Of a stretch of 63,248 nt of DNA, positions 42,946 through 52,243 are shown in pieces. The DNA is taken from the NCBI RefSeq assembly GCF_900188325.1, contig NZ_FZPD01000008.1, positions 1-63,248 on the forward strand, written 5' to 3'. Position 1 is the stretch's first letter. Every line of letters begins with the position of its first letter. Below the pieces are notes generated by a model, which saw nothing but the letters and a program-made list of their open reading frames with translations, ran no database searches and was not told where the DNA came from. Origin of the DNA: Ekhidna lutea (lineage in GTDB: Bacteria; Bacteroidota; Bacteroidia; Cytophagales; Cyclobacteriaceae). A program made the translations under genes and the position numbers.

Positions 42946-43796
42946 ATTTTCTTTGCAACAATCTCTCTGTCAGGGTCTTTAACAGTAAGCGACTTCACCT
43001 GATCACCATCAAACTGAAAGGTAACTTTTATAGATGGAGCACCACTGTAGTTAAATTGATTTTTCCCAGTTTTATAAAGCGCGCCCCCAAATTCCCCGAT
43101 AGCTCCTAGTGACAAGAGCTTACGCATATTGAGCTGGATAGAGAATCCCTCTTTTTCTCCTTCACCGTACTTGTAATCTCCCAGATATTTTGGCTTCTCA
43201 CTTTCCGGTACTTCCTCATAGCTTGGCCCATCTGCATCTCCCAGATCCTCCAGGTAATCAATGAGCTTTTTACAATTGTCAACTTCCTGAGTGCTCATCT
43301 TATCCTCCATTCGCAAACCCACCTTGGCATGACTTAGCAAACTGATGCCATGTGGACCTAACGAGGCTTGAATGCCGGGACTCAATTGAATAATGCCTTT
43401 GACGGTCTCAAATGCGCCCAACGTAGCAAATGTGAATATGTCCGGAGTGGCACCTTTGCTTAAAAGGTAATGGATGATGTCTCTTCTACCTACGTGAGAG
43501 GCCGCACCAATCGCAGACTCAAAATCGCCGAACCGCCATTCCCAGGTCGCCCTTGCCAGTTCCGGTCGTTTATCAACCAATTTCTTCACGGTATCCAAAT
43601 CAAAATGTGACTTTCCAACCACCTCACTCACCAATTCTGGTTCCAGTGAAGGATATGCAGGATATGGTTTTCCTATGGAAGGGTGATCCTTTTCGAAAAT
43701 GGATGCGCTTGTTGTAAATGGAAGTGAAAGCCCTACAATACCTAATGCTGAGCCCTTTAGTATTTTCCTTCGAGAGATTAAGTTTTCATTTTTCAT
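42942..43796 (-). CDS. Tat-exported ankyrin-repeat protein
   Basis: About 284 residues. The start ENLISRRKILKGSALGIVGLS is a twin-arginine signal, so the product is folded before export. Ankyrin-like repeats follow at about residues 60-155 (TVKKLVDKRPELARATWE, ASHVGRRDIIHYLLSKGATPD). The tail, about residues 200-284, is beta-rich. No function is known. Start chosen at ATG 43796; 43817 gives a less typical leader. Confidence 0.7.
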   Translation of the reverse strand: MKNENLISRRKILKGSALGIVGLSLPFTTSASIFEKDHPSIGKPYPAYPSLEPELVSEVVGKSHFDLDTVKKLVDKRPELARATWEWRFGDFESAIGAASHVGRRDIIHYLLSKGATPDIFTFATLGAFETVKGIIQLSPGIQASLGPHGISLLSHAKVGLRMEDKMSTQEVDNCKKLIDYLEDLGDADGPSYEEVPESEKPKYLGDYKYGEGEKEGFSIQLNMRKLLSLGAIGEFGGALYKTGKNQFNYSGAPSIKVTFQFDGDQVKSLTVKDPDREIVAKKI

Positions 43797-43798
43797 AT

Positions 43799-44320
43799 CT
43801 AGTACGTTCTGGTCCATTCGGATCTATTCGCTTCTTTCCACTCCTCACCTTCTTTGGATTTGTGATAGGTGACTGCACGCATGCGGTTACGCTCTTCGAT
43901 GTAGTGTAAATCTCGTGTAAAATACTGCTGACCTTCAGCTGTGGTTGACTTGAATTGAATATCGATGTGCTTACCTTCATAAGTCTGAATAGTGCCTGTG
44001 GCATAAGATCCCCAGGTCGTTCGGTGCACATAGAATATACTTTGATTTGCTTTATCAATGAAGTTCCAAACCTCAATCAGCTGGATAGTGTCGCCATTGT
44101 TTTTGACGCCATAGATTGTCCCGATGACTGATTCGTCATCGGACCAGATAGAAAAATTCATGTAATAGCTTTTATAACCTTCAGGTTCGCCATCATTGTC
44201 CTCATTGATGGAAGTCCAGGTGCCACCAACTACATAGTTGATCAATTCTTTCAGGGAAAGATCTTGTCCTTTAGACACGATCGCTATCAGGAGTAATAGG
44301 AATGTTAAAGTCCTCTTCAT
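43799..44320 (-). CDS. secreted protein of unknown function
   Basis: 173 residues with a short signal peptide (MKRTLTFLLLLIAIVSKGQ). The body has GGTWTSINEDNDGEPEGY and a lipocalin-like beta pattern ending with an unusual RSEWTRTY tail. It overlaps the SMP-30-like gene by 4 bases and precedes the ankyrin gene by 2, so the three form one transcript. Confidence 0.6.
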   Translation of the reverse strand: MKRTLTFLLLLIAIVSKGQDLSLKELINYVVGGTWTSINEDNDGEPEGYKSYYMNFSIWSDDESVIGTIYGVKNNGDTIQLIEVWNFIDKANQSIFYVHRTTWGSYATGTIQTYEGKHIDIQFKSTTAEGQQYFTRDLHYIEERNRMRAVTYHKSKEGEEWKEANRSEWTRTY

Positions 44321-45288
44321 TTTAAGTCGATTTTTAAGATAGTTGGTGCTGATATTTCGGGAGCGAGCGACCCATCTTCATTTACTTTTTCAAATTGTGC
44401 ATTAGCAATGTAATAAAACGTATCTCCCACAATCACACCAGTAGTAGGATGATCCATCGCGGAGTGATTCAGTTCTAAAATCTCAGATTCCATCACCGCA
44501 TTCTGGGGCATGCTCAATCGATATCTTGCTACCTGTGACAGATCGGGTTGAATCGCGATCAAGCTATTCTTATAAAAGTAAAGTCCGTCTGCACTCTCTC
44601 TTCCGGTAAGCTTAATATCATTAGCAATATTTAGTGAAGTGGCTTCACTGGTTTCCAGCGAGATTTTGGCTATCCCGTCAGAGTGAGCCACGAAAAGGCT
44701 TTTTCTGTCATTCGATATATCCAGGCCATTAGGGTACCTGATCAGTTCGCTTTTTGCATATGGCTCCAATTGATCAGTGTCACGATCAATTTTATAAATC
44801 GTATGCTCAGAAAACATGTGGCTGGTATAAACATCTCCATTTTCATCAATGACCAGATCATTAAAAAAGTGGACTTCCCCCGGTTTTTCAAGCGTATATT
44901 TCTTAATCAGCTCTCCAGTATTGAGGTCTACTTTAAAAATTCCTGCCGGTCTTCCTTCTTCATCATCTTTAAATGAATAGCCTACCAAGTTTCCTCCTCC
45001 CGAACTACAAAACCAAAGCTCGTCTCTTTGCGGGTCTACCTTGATTCCAATGACCATCCACTGTCCAAATTTGCCTGAAGCAACAAAGGTTGATTGATTC
45101 CCATCGGCATCTACTTTGGTGATGGTTCCTTTTCGTGTACTCCCCACGTAGAAGGATTGCGAGTCTGGATCGTAAGCGACACTTTCAGGCAGTAAGTCTT
45201 TCTCGGCAAGGGTGAAAGCGACCGTGCTATTTTGAGCATGGAGATTAAAAGTGATGACAGTAAACAGATAACAGATTGATTTAAGCAT
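44317..45288 (-). CDS. secreted SMP-30/gluconolactonase-like beta-propeller protein
   Basis: 323 residues with a signal peptide ending near NLHAQ. Propeller blades are visible: LPESVAYDPDSQSFYVGST, GVHFFNDLVIDENGDVYTSHMF-type motif with NDLVIDENG, and PNGLDISNDRKSLFVAHS. These match SMP-30/LRE calcium-dependent hydrolases. It is first in a three-gene minus-strand run with the unknown secreted and ankyrin proteins. Confidence 0.82.
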   Translation of the reverse strand: MLKSICYLFTVITFNLHAQNSTVAFTLAEKDLLPESVAYDPDSQSFYVGSTRKGTITKVDADGNQSTFVASGKFGQWMVIGIKVDPQRDELWFCSSGGGNLVGYSFKDDEEGRPAGIFKVDLNTGELIKKYTLEKPGEVHFFNDLVIDENGDVYTSHMFSEHTIYKIDRDTDQLEPYAKSELIRYPNGLDISNDRKSLFVAHSDGIAKISLETSEATSLNIANDIKLTGRESADGLYFYKNSLIAIQPDLSQVARYRLSMPQNAVMESEILELNHSAMDHPTTGVIVGDTFYYIANAQFEKVNEDGSLAPEISAPTILKIDLK

Positions 45289-45598
45289 TGTTTTTAAAGG
45301 AATATTACGCTTAAAACACCTCAGCTATTCAATTTCTATTCGGATCATTTAAATGCTTATTCAAATTGGTTGAGTCTTTATGTGAACCACATAAACCGTC
45401 ATTCTGAAGCTTCTAAAAAGGCTTCAGCCTTGAGAAGCTGAAAGAATCTCCTTGATCTAAGGGACTCTCACGCCTTCGCCCACGCACTCCCTCCCACATG
45501 AAGGCTCAGAGTGACGTTGTGTTGGTTTTGTTGATAAGTACCTGGCTAACAAAAAATCAAAAGAATTAACTTTAGTGACAGACAAATACCTACTCACT
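45289..45598. other. gene-free gap holding a dispersed repeat
   Basis: The 310 bases between the SMP-30-like gene and the dienelactone hydrolase hold one copy of a roughly 141-base repeat (45393-45533) and otherwise AT-rich sequence with likely divergent promoters. No coding frame was supported. Confidence 0.5.
45393..45533 (+). repeat. dispersed palindromic repeat, left copy
   Basis: Starts AAACCGTCATTCTGAAGCTT and ends GGCTCAGAGTGACGTTG; a near copy in the same orientation is at 46494-46635. The ends GTCATTCTGA and TCAGAGTGAC are imperfect inverted repeats, so the unit folds back. It contains TTGAGAAGCTGAAAGAATCT in both copies. It belongs to the CATTCTGA-type repeats I know from many Bacteroidetes genomes. 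Confidence 0.65.
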
Positions 45599-46483
45599 AT
45601 GAAAAAGCTCGACAAAAAAGACATTGATCCTAAAGTATTTAAGCTCTATGATGATTATGCTCACAATCGGATGGAGCGAAGAGAATTCATTGAAAAGCTT
45701 TCATTGTATGCTGTTGGAGGATTGACCCTTACTTCACTTATGAGTTCCATCATGCCTAACTATGAAGCCATTCAAATAGCTCAGGATAATCCGAAGCTCA
45801 ACACTGAAACGATAGCGTATAACTCTCCCAAAGGTGGCGGTACCATCAATGCTCAGCTTTCCCGACCGAAAGACGCGAAAGGAAAGCTCCCGGGAATTGT
45901 GGTCGTTCATGAAAATCGTGGCTTGAATCCACACATTTCAGACGTAGGAAGAAGAGCAGCTATGGCCGGTTTCATTTCAATTTCGCCAGATGCATTAACT
46001 CCACTGGGTGGCTATCCGGGCAATGATGATGATGGCAGAACGATGCAACGAAAAAGAGACCGAAACGAAATGCTTGAAGACTTCATCGCAGCATTTGAGT
46101 ATCTAAAAAATCACGAGGAATGTACCGGAAATGTAGGGGTTGTGGGCTTTTGCTTCGGCGGTTGGATTTCGAATTTGATGGCTGTGAAAGTGCCTGGCTT
46201 AAAAGCCGCAGTTCCTTTTTACGGTGGTCAGCCAGATGCAGAGTTGGTCCCTGATATACAGGCACCTTTATTACTTCATTTTGGTGAATTGGATGAGCGT
46301 GTGAATGCCGGATGGCCTGCTTATGAAAAAGCACTGAAGGAAAACAACAAGGAATATCAGGCCTACATTTATCCAAATGCGAACCATGGGTTTCACAACG
46401 ACACAACCGTCCGGTATGATGAAGAGGCAGCTAAATTGGCATGGGATCGTACGATTGAATTTTTTAGAGAGAATTTAAAGTAG
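45599..46483 (+). CDS. dienelactone hydrolase family protein
   Basis: About 294 residues. The nucleophile is the cysteine of [10 protein letters not shown] near residue 187, the acid is in GELDERV, and the histidine is in NANHGFHND, the DLH-type triad. An N-terminal segment of about 50 residues, [20 protein letters not shown], resembles a Tat-like signal. Homologues hydrolyse carboxylic lactones or esters. The gene stands alone between two copies of a dispersed repeat. ATG 45599 is preferred over the GTG at 45575. Confidence 0.85.
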   Translation: MKKLDKKDIDPKVFKLYDDYAHNRMERREFIEKLSLYAVGGLTLTSLMSSIMPNYEAIQIAQDNPKLNTETIAYNSPKGGGTINAQLSRPKDAKGKLPGIVVVHENRGLNPHISDVGRRAAMAGFISISPDALTPLGGYPGNDDDGRTMQRKRDRNEMLEDFIAAFEYLKNHEECTGNVGVVGFCFGGWISNLMAVKVPGLKAAVPFYGGQPDAELVPDIQAPLLLHFGELDERVNAGWPAYEKALKENNKEYQAYIYPNANHGFHNDTTVRYDEEAAKLAWDRTIEFFRENLK

Positions 46484-46493
46484 CCCTAACAAA

Positions 46494-46635
46494 AAACCGT
46501 CATTCTGAAGCTTATCGAAAGGCTCTCAGACTTGAGAAGCTGAAAGAATCTCCTTAATCAAGGGGGCTCTCGCGCCTACACCAACACTCTTGGCCATCAC
46601 CTGAAGGCTCAGAGTGACGTAACGGTTTTTGTTGG
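46494..46635 (+). repeat. dispersed palindromic repeat, right copy
   Basis: Direct copy of 45393-45533, with identical AAACCGTCATTCTGAAGCTT and GAAGGCTCAGAGTGACGT ends and a less similar middle. It begins 11 bases after the hydrolase stop. Confidence 0.65.
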
Positions 46636-46666
46636 GATTAAATGGAATTCAGATAATCCAATTATC

Positions 46667-47356
46667 TTAATACAACAATCCCGAAGCATCCGATTGCCAA
46701 TATTCTTTAGTGTCGATATCCATTACCGTAAGTTTACCATGCCATCCTGCCCCTGTATCCAAATTCCAGACATTGAAAGCCTGCATTGGTGTGTCTTGCA
46801 GCCACTTAATTGTTGGCGTATGACCGATGTAAATTTCTTTGAAGGCATTCAAAAAATCAGGTTGACGACCTGTAGTTCGTGCTTCCATTGACTTCAACCA
46901 TAAGCTACGATCCCAGTAACAATTTGAAGATGGTTGCTCAAAAGATGGTCCTTTCGGATTGGTAAATCCTGCATGAATGAAAACACGATTTTCTTCATCA
47001 ACATGAAAATCAACCTGTTCTTCAAGAAATGTCAAATGTTTAGACCTGTCGATTTTATCACCTGCCTGGATGTAAGATTGAATAGTGGAGATACCACCGT
47101 TATCCGGCCATGCCGGGTTTACTTCTTCGCTTCTCAACCATTTTTTTAGCCATGGATCGTGATTACCGCGGATGGCTACCAGCTTTGAAATCTTGATGAG
47201 TTTTTCAACAACCAATGCAGAATCGGGATGCCGGTCGCATACATCTCCCAGTTGGATCAGTTTATCATTTTCTAAATCAAAGCTGCACCGCTCCAGGCAT
47301 TGTTCGAGGGCTTTCAAATTGCCGTGGATATCACCCATGACAAGAGTCCTGGCCAT
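46667..47356 (-). CDS. calcineurin-like metallophosphoesterase
   Basis: 229 residues with the metal motifs GDIHGNLKALEQC (about 8-20), QLGDVCDRHPDSA (36-48), IRGNHDPW (about 60-67) and later HAGFTNPKGPS and GHTPTIKWL. This is the PPP/Ap4A-hydrolase-like single-domain group, acting on phosphoproteins or dinucleoside polyphosphates. It is cytosolic, stands alone in its orientation and is followed after 6 bases by a secreted gene. Confidence 0.88.
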   Translation of the reverse strand: MARTLVMGDIHGNLKALEQCLERCSFDLENDKLIQLGDVCDRHPDSALVVEKLIKISKLVAIRGNHDPWLKKWLRSEEVNPAWPDNGGISTIQSYIQAGDKIDRSKHLTFLEEQVDFHVDEENRVFIHAGFTNPKGPSFEQPSSNCYWDRSLWLKSMEARTTGRQPDFLNAFKEIYIGHTPTIKWLQDTPMQAFNVWNLDTGAGWHGKLTVMDIDTKEYWQSDASGLLY

Positions 47357-47361
47357 CGCTC

Positions 47362-47883
47362 CTAATTAAAATCTAAATGGTGAATATGTTCGTCGATGAT
47401 GTCAATACGATAGGTGATGCTGTTGAGGTATTTTACCAGTTCTTTCTCGAATTTTCGAATATCCTTTTCGTATTGCTTCACTGTTTCCTTATCAAAATTA
47501 TCCTGGATCACTTTTAGTATTCCACATTCTTCGGTAATGAATGCTTTGAAATTTGCAGTAGAGTATTCCGTTTCCAGTTTTTCAATATCCTCCAGTGTAG
47601 CAGCGGCCTCCTTATCCTTGCTTGTGTCAAACTTCTCCTGAACAATGAAATACAAGGTTGTGTCCCAGTGATGGATGTCGTCCAGGAGTTCAATCGTTTT
47701 AAATCGAAATTTTTCCGTTAGGCAGAACTCTTGTATTCCCTGATAGTTTTTCATCTTAATGGCGGTCTCATCCCATCGCACCGTGAGGTCGTCAATGATG
47801 GCAACAATATCTACTTCAGGTTTTTTCTGTGCTATGGATGAGAATCCGCAAAATAGCAGACAAATAAGAAGTAAGTTTTTCAT
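47362..47883 (-). CDS. secreted hypothetical protein
   Basis: About 173 residues with signal MKNLLLICLLFCGFSSIAQ. The rest is mostly helical and charged (VKQYEKDIRKFEKELVKYLNSITYRIDII), with a conserved-looking HHWDTTLYFIVQEKF. I do not recognise a family. Start at ATG 47883 gives a clean signal peptide; the in-frame ATG 47913 is upstream. Confidence 0.5.
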   Translation of the reverse strand: MKNLLLICLLFCGFSSIAQKKPEVDIVAIIDDLTVRWDETAIKMKNYQGIQEFCLTEKFRFKTIELLDDIHHWDTTLYFIVQEKFDTSKDKEAAATLEDIEKLETEYSTANFKAFITEECGILKVIQDNFDKETVKQYEKDIRKFEKELVKYLNSITYRIDIIDEHIHHLDFN

Positions 47884-47994
47884 GATGGTTTCTAAAGATA
47901 TTAAAAATATCACTGGTTCTTATGCAGAACAGACAGACAGTTTCAAACCCTATTACATGAGTCTCATATTGGAGAAAATAAGTAGCTCAACTGA

Positions 47995-48708
47995 TCAATA
48001 CCACCTCTGCCAGAAAAACAGATAATAATCATCGTACCTATATGGATTGTTTTCCTTAACTAATTCATTGTATTCTTGTGCAATACGGACGATATCATCC
48101 TCCTCGTTGCGGTAGCCAATGATTTTGTCTTTGATCTTCTTAGCAAGCCGGGGATAATCGTCCACTAGTTTAGCTGCTTTCTTTTCAAACTTCCCTAAAT
48201 AGAACGTATCATCTTTTTGGCCCTCCTTATATATGGCAAAGATGGACTCCATATTATCTCTTGTGATCGGATTGGTGATGTACTCCCGATAGACGCTGAG
48301 TGGACCTTGCTCATATACCAGCATAAAATCACCTTCTATGGCATTTTCTACTTCAGGATTTTTGAACAGATACCCATCAAAAACGATATAAATCACATTC
48401 TCTTTTTCATATCGTTCAAAATCTATGTCTTCCAATGCCTCCTTCTTGTTTATTAAACTACCTAATCCACTATAAGACCATTTGATTTCCCGAGTACCGC
48501 CATCAGCATAGATGAGTAATACCGGATAACCGGTATAGTAGGTATAGATATCATCCACCTCCCAGAATGTTTCATCGTTGATTTTCTTGGCCTTTTCTAA
48601 ATATGGACGCTCAGTAAAGAAGGACTTCCATTTTTCGGATTCTAAAAGATCCTGTGAGCTAGCTGAAAGGGAGAAAATTAAGGCAACAAGAATTAGCAGC
48701 TGTTTCAT
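47995..48708 (-). CDS. secreted hypothetical protein
   Basis: 237 residues with a signal peptide MKQLLILVALIFSLSASSQ. The body contains DIYTYYTGYPVLLIYADGGTREIK and a late helical ARIAQEYNELVKENNP region ending in YYLFFWQRWY, an aromatic-rich terminus. No family recognised; no conserved active-site pattern. Confidence 0.5.
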   Translation of the reverse strand: MKQLLILVALIFSLSASSQDLLESEKWKSFFTERPYLEKAKKINDETFWEVDDIYTYYTGYPVLLIYADGGTREIKWSYSGLGSLINKKEALEDIDFERYEKENVIYIVFDGYLFKNPEVENAIEGDFMLVYEQGPLSVYREYITNPITRDNMESIFAIYKEGQKDDTFYLGKFEKKAAKLVDDYPRLAKKIKDKIIGYRNEEDDIVRIAQEYNELVKENNPYRYDDYYLFFWQRWY

Positions 48709-48820
48709 TTTAGTTAAGAGGCTGTTTAAAAATGGACGTGAAAAATGATAAAAACCCTATTCAACACCAAATATCATTGCCTAAAGATTCATTTCAACCC
48801 GAATATCATAATATTGTGAC

Positions 48821-49425
48821 ATGAACCGCATTATTGTTATTCTATTATTCGTTTCCGTTTTTGGCTGCTCAGATTTCGATGATGAGTGGAAGCGTGAACC
48901 CTATGAAAGTGTACACTTCGAGAAACTTGTAGTTGTAGGCTTGTCACATGAATTACAAAATCGGATATTTTATGAACAAGAGGCTGTTTCCGAACTCAAT
49001 AAATCAGGTTTCTATGCAATCGAGGGGATAGAAATTTTCCCTCAAGAAATAATGAGTTAGCTAATAATCAGGACACTATCTCATCATTAATTGCGGCCAA
49101 TAATATAGACGCGATTCTAACCATCAAAATACTTCATGAAAATGATCATTCGTATATGATGCCAACCGACCATAAGAGGTTTAAAATGTATTATGGACGA
49201 TGGGGTCGAAACAAAGATTTGCATGTCGGCTATTACAAAAAACCTGAGAAGTATTTTATGGTTGGTACCCTATACAACCTTACGGAAAGTCATGAGGAAA
49301 ATGAGGAAACAGTAATATGGAGAGCTTCAAATATTATCTACAGCCCAGAAAGGAACCATGAAAAGAAAAAAGAATTTATTGACAATGCTATCCAACACAT
49401 TACAAACCAACACCTAGTTAATTAA
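48821..49425 (+). pseudogene. lipoprotein gene broken by a -1 frameshift
   Basis: The first part (48821-49060) encodes a lipoprotein start with lipobox VFGCSDF and ends IEGIEIFPQEIMS. The next frame, open from about 49036, reads NNELANNQDTISSLIAANNI and continues to 49425 (NQHLVN). Joining them needs one extra A in the run GAAATAATGAG near 49048-49054, giving about 201 residues. Either one A was lost or it is a sequencing error. The second half alone has no good start. Family not recognised; the reading suggests an adhesin- or chaperone-like lipoprotein. Confidence 0.75.
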
Positions 49426-50746
49426 CGACCGGCAGCTCTACTACAAAAGTTGCTCCTTTTGAGGCCTGATTATCGTACCACACTTTACCATTGATTTGAT
49501 CTACGTATTCTTTCACTAGTGAGAGCCCCAGTCCGGTTGAACTCTCTTCTGCAGTCGGTTTTGAACTAAGTTTCGCGAATCTTTCAAAGAGTAGATCTTC
49601 TTCCTCAGGTCTGATACCCTGACCTTCATCCATCACCCGAACGCTAACGGTGGAATTCATTAATGTAACATCAACATGTACATCATATCCGGGAGAAGAG
49701 AATTTTATGGCATTCGAAAGCAAATTCTCGAAAATAAGAAGCAAGTAAGTTTTATCAGCGTTCACTAAAACCAACTCATCTTTCGCCTGATATTGAATTT
49801 CAATTTTTTTCTTTTTGGCAATCTCTAACATCGAGTCAATTGCTTCCACTACTACCTGATTGATATTTAGCTGTTCTATCTTAAGCTTAATACCTCCCTG
49901 CTCATTGATAGCCATGTCGAGTACTTTATTCACAAGTCCCTGAGCTTGTCCTGAAACCTTTTCAATCATAGAAATGAATTTCTTTTGCTCATCTACATCC
50001 TCTTCCTCTTTAAGGATATTCGCAATGGTCGTAATATTTGCGAGCGGGTTTTTTAAGTCATGCGCAAGTATTCGAATAAGATGATCCTTATCATCAATCA
50101 ATCTTTCAAGTTTTCTGGATTGATCTGCTATGGTTTCCTTCTGTTCAGCGAGCTGCTCGTTTCGCTTCTGTAGCACCCGTAGAGCACCTGTCTGTACGGA
50201 CTCAAACACAGCAGAAATGATTAAAATAATAAGCAATAACCCTGGCAGAACAGAAATAAACCATTCTGCCTTCAAATCCTGATTATACTCATATGGAAGT
50301 TTTATGCCTTGTAGCTCCAGCCATCCAAACCACAACATGGCCAGGAAAGCGAAAATCCCCCATGCGATACCATAGGTGCGGTTTACTACTAGTAGTGCTA
50401 GTACCGGAATGGATATGATCCATGGATATACTGCAGACCAAATCCCACCCGAAAAATAGGTCAAAACCAACACCGCTATAGAGCCGACCAGGATGTATGT
50501 ATTGGTAATTAAAAGGAGTGGCAGACGTGTTTTTACGAGAAATGCCAAGGCTAAAAAACCTATCACGTTAAAAATCATGAGGTTGACCCCACGATCATAT
50601 TCATACAACATACTAAACCAGATGTAAGAGTTTGAAAATAAGCTGGTGAGCAAACAAGACCTTACGAAGAGTCTCGCCTTTCTAAGTTTGAGTGGATCCT
50701 CAAAATAATCCGGATGAATGAAAAAATCAACTAGAGCAGCTATCAT
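49418..50746 (-). CDS. membrane histidine kinase
   Basis: 442 residues. Residues 20-190 hold six hydrophobic segments of 7TM-like type, then a short coiled coil. HisKA: LIRILAHDLKNPLANITTI, phosphoacceptor His near residue 229. HATPase: LLLIFENLLSNAIKFS, VMDEGQGIRPE and TGLGLSLVKEYVDQ. No extracellular sensor domain is present, so the membrane part senses. The three receiver-only regulators 152 bases upstream on the same strand are likely partners. Confidence 0.9.
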   Translation of the reverse strand: MIAALVDFFIHPDYFEDPLKLRKARLFVRSCLLTSLFSNSYIWFSMLYEYDRGVNLMIFNVIGFLALAFLVKTRLPLLLITNTYILVGSIAVLVLTYFSGGIWSAVYPWIISIPVLALLVVNRTYGIAWGIFAFLAMLWFGWLELQGIKLPYEYNQDLKAEWFISVLPGLLLIILIISAVFESVQTGALRVLQKRNEQLAEQKETIADQSRKLERLIDDKDHLIRILAHDLKNPLANITTIANILKEEEDVDEQKKFISMIEKVSGQAQGLVNKVLDMAINEQGGIKLKIEQLNINQVVVEAIDSMLEIAKKKKIEIQYQAKDELVLVNADKTYLLLIFENLLSNAIKFSSPGYDVHVDVTLMNSTVSVRVMDEGQGIRPEEEDLLFERFAKLSSKPTAEESSTGLGLSLVKEYVDQINGKVWYDNQASKGATFVVELPVVN

Positions 50747-50898
50747 GGTTTGCAGGCTTTTGCAAAGCTACTACTTAATGAGCGATCGCAAACGCTAGAA
50801 ACAAGCACTAATTTTTATGACCTACAGACATTTTTATCTAGATGAAACGCTAAATATTCTTTAGAATGTTGTCAATACAGTAGTGAAATTATAGGCTT

Positions 50899-51264
50899 TT
50901 AAATAGTACTTATTGCGGACTTTAACCCACTATAGGTCCAGGGCTTGTCTATAACTTGATCTATCAGTTTTTGACTGAATGCCGAATTAAGTTCTCTTTC
51001 AGGTACTTGCGCGGACACTATTACTTTTTTCATATTGCTTAATTCCAGCTTAGATAAACCCTGCAAAAACTCAATCCCTGTCATATCAGGCATATGATGA
51101 TCTGTAAAAAGGTAATCCACATTATTGTTTAGCACATAATCAAGTGCTTCTTTTGGATTTTGAGTGGTCATAATATTAAAGTCATCCTTAAACATCTCTC
51201 TGAATAAGAGAAGGTTTACTGCACAATCATCAAGATAAACTGCTGTCGGCTGATTTTTACTCAT
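50899..51264 (-). CDS. receiver-only response regulator
   Basis: 121 residues, a single receiver domain. AVYLDDCAVNLLLFREMF has the acidic pair, the phosphoacceptor Asp is in LFTDHHMPDMTG near residue 55, and DKPWTYSGLKSAISTI ends it with the conserved Lys. It has no output domain, so it likely shuttles phosphate or acts by binding. It is a close paralogue of the next two genes. Confidence 0.88.
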   Translation of the reverse strand: MSKNQPTAVYLDDCAVNLLLFREMFKDDFNIMTTQNPKEALDYVLNNNVDYLFTDHHMPDMTGIEFLQGLSKLELSNMKKVIVSAQVPERELNSAFSQKLIDQVIDKPWTYSGLKSAISTI

Positions 51265-51414
51265 ATTTTGCTTTGCTTAAACTCTTGACGAAAGTAGACA
51301 GATATCCAACTGGAATATCTCGTCAACAGTACTGAAATATGACTAAGGAAAATGAGTAGTCGTCTCTAAGTAGCGTTCTCTAACGATGTAAGCGCAGCTA
51401 CATTATTTGATTGT

Positions 51415-51783
51415 TTAAATAGTGCTAATCGCACTCTTGAGCCCTTCGTAGGTCCAGGGCTTATCAATAAACCTATCAATTAGGTTCTTTTCTATTGCCT
51501 CGCTCACCTCTCCCTCAGCTGCATGACCAGAGATCATGACTTTTTTAGGAGCTACAGATACTTTAAGCTCATGTAGTTCTCGCAGAAACTCAACACCAGT
51601 CATAACCGGCATACGTTGATCTGTAAAAACAAACTCCACATCGTTGTTTTTTAGGTATTCTAGTGCTTCTTCAGGTCTTGTGGTTGTGTAAACTTCAAAG
51701 TCCTTCTTGAACATTTCCCTAAACAGAAGAAGGTTAATCTCTTCATCGTCTAAATAAATCACTGCTGGTTTGTGCTCACTCAT
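51415..51783 (-). CDS. receiver-only response regulator
   Basis: 122 residues. VIYLDDEEINLLLFREMF, FTDQRMPVMTG and DKPWTYEGLKSAISTI mirror the neighbour. Differences lie mostly in the alpha3-alpha4 region, where phosphotransfer partners are chosen. It lies between its two paralogues, 150 bases after the next and 80 before the other. Confidence 0.88.
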   Translation of the reverse strand: MSEHKPAVIYLDDEEINLLLFREMFKKDFEVYTTTRPEEALEYLKNNDVEFVFTDQRMPVMTGVEFLRELHELKVSVAPKKVMISGHAAEGEVSEAIEKNLIDRFIDKPWTYEGLKSAISTI

Positions 51784-51862
51784 TATCGTCCGGTTGAATA
51801 GACAAATTTAATCTGTGTAACTGAAATAGTTTGCAATGCAATTAATTCAATTTTAAGAAAAA

Positions 51863-52234
51863 CTACACACGACTTAGCAATAATTCTTTTAAATTTTGAT
51901 ATGACCATGGTTTACTGACGAAACTATCAATAAGCTTAGTTTCCAGCGCACTATCAACCTCACCTTCCTGGGTAAAGCCAGATATAATTACTTTCATGGA
52001 ATCAGGAGCGACCTCTCCATCCCTCAATTCTTTGAGAAATTCCACACCAGTCATAATTGGCATCAATTGATCCGTAAGAATAAAATCGAGGTTGTTGCTT
52101 TTGACATAGTCGATTGCATCATGTGGAGATGTGGTTGTAAAAATGTCAAAATCATTTTTAAACATTTCCCTAAAGAGGATCAGGTTGATCTCTTCATCAT
52201 CCAGGTAAATCAGTGACGGTTTTGACTCGCTCAT
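51863..52234 (-). CDS. receiver-only response regulator
   Basis: 123 residues. LIYLDDEEINLILFREMF and LTDQLMPIMTG keep the active Asp; the end differs, SKPWSYQNLKELLLSRV. It is 10 bases after the YfiR-type kinase gene in the same direction, so this receiver is probably its direct partner. Confidence 0.88.
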   Translation of the reverse strand: MSESKPSLIYLDDEEINLILFREMFKNDFDIFTTTSPHDAIDYVKSNNLDFILTDQLMPIMTGVEFLKELRDGEVAPDSMKVIISGFTQEGEVDSALETKLIDSFVSKPWSYQNLKELLLSRV

Positions 52235-52243
52235 AATTTAAAT

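Noticed and set aside
45393-46635. Composite transposon around the dienelactone hydrolase
   Set aside because: No transposase frame in or next to the repeats, and the repeats have diverged centres.
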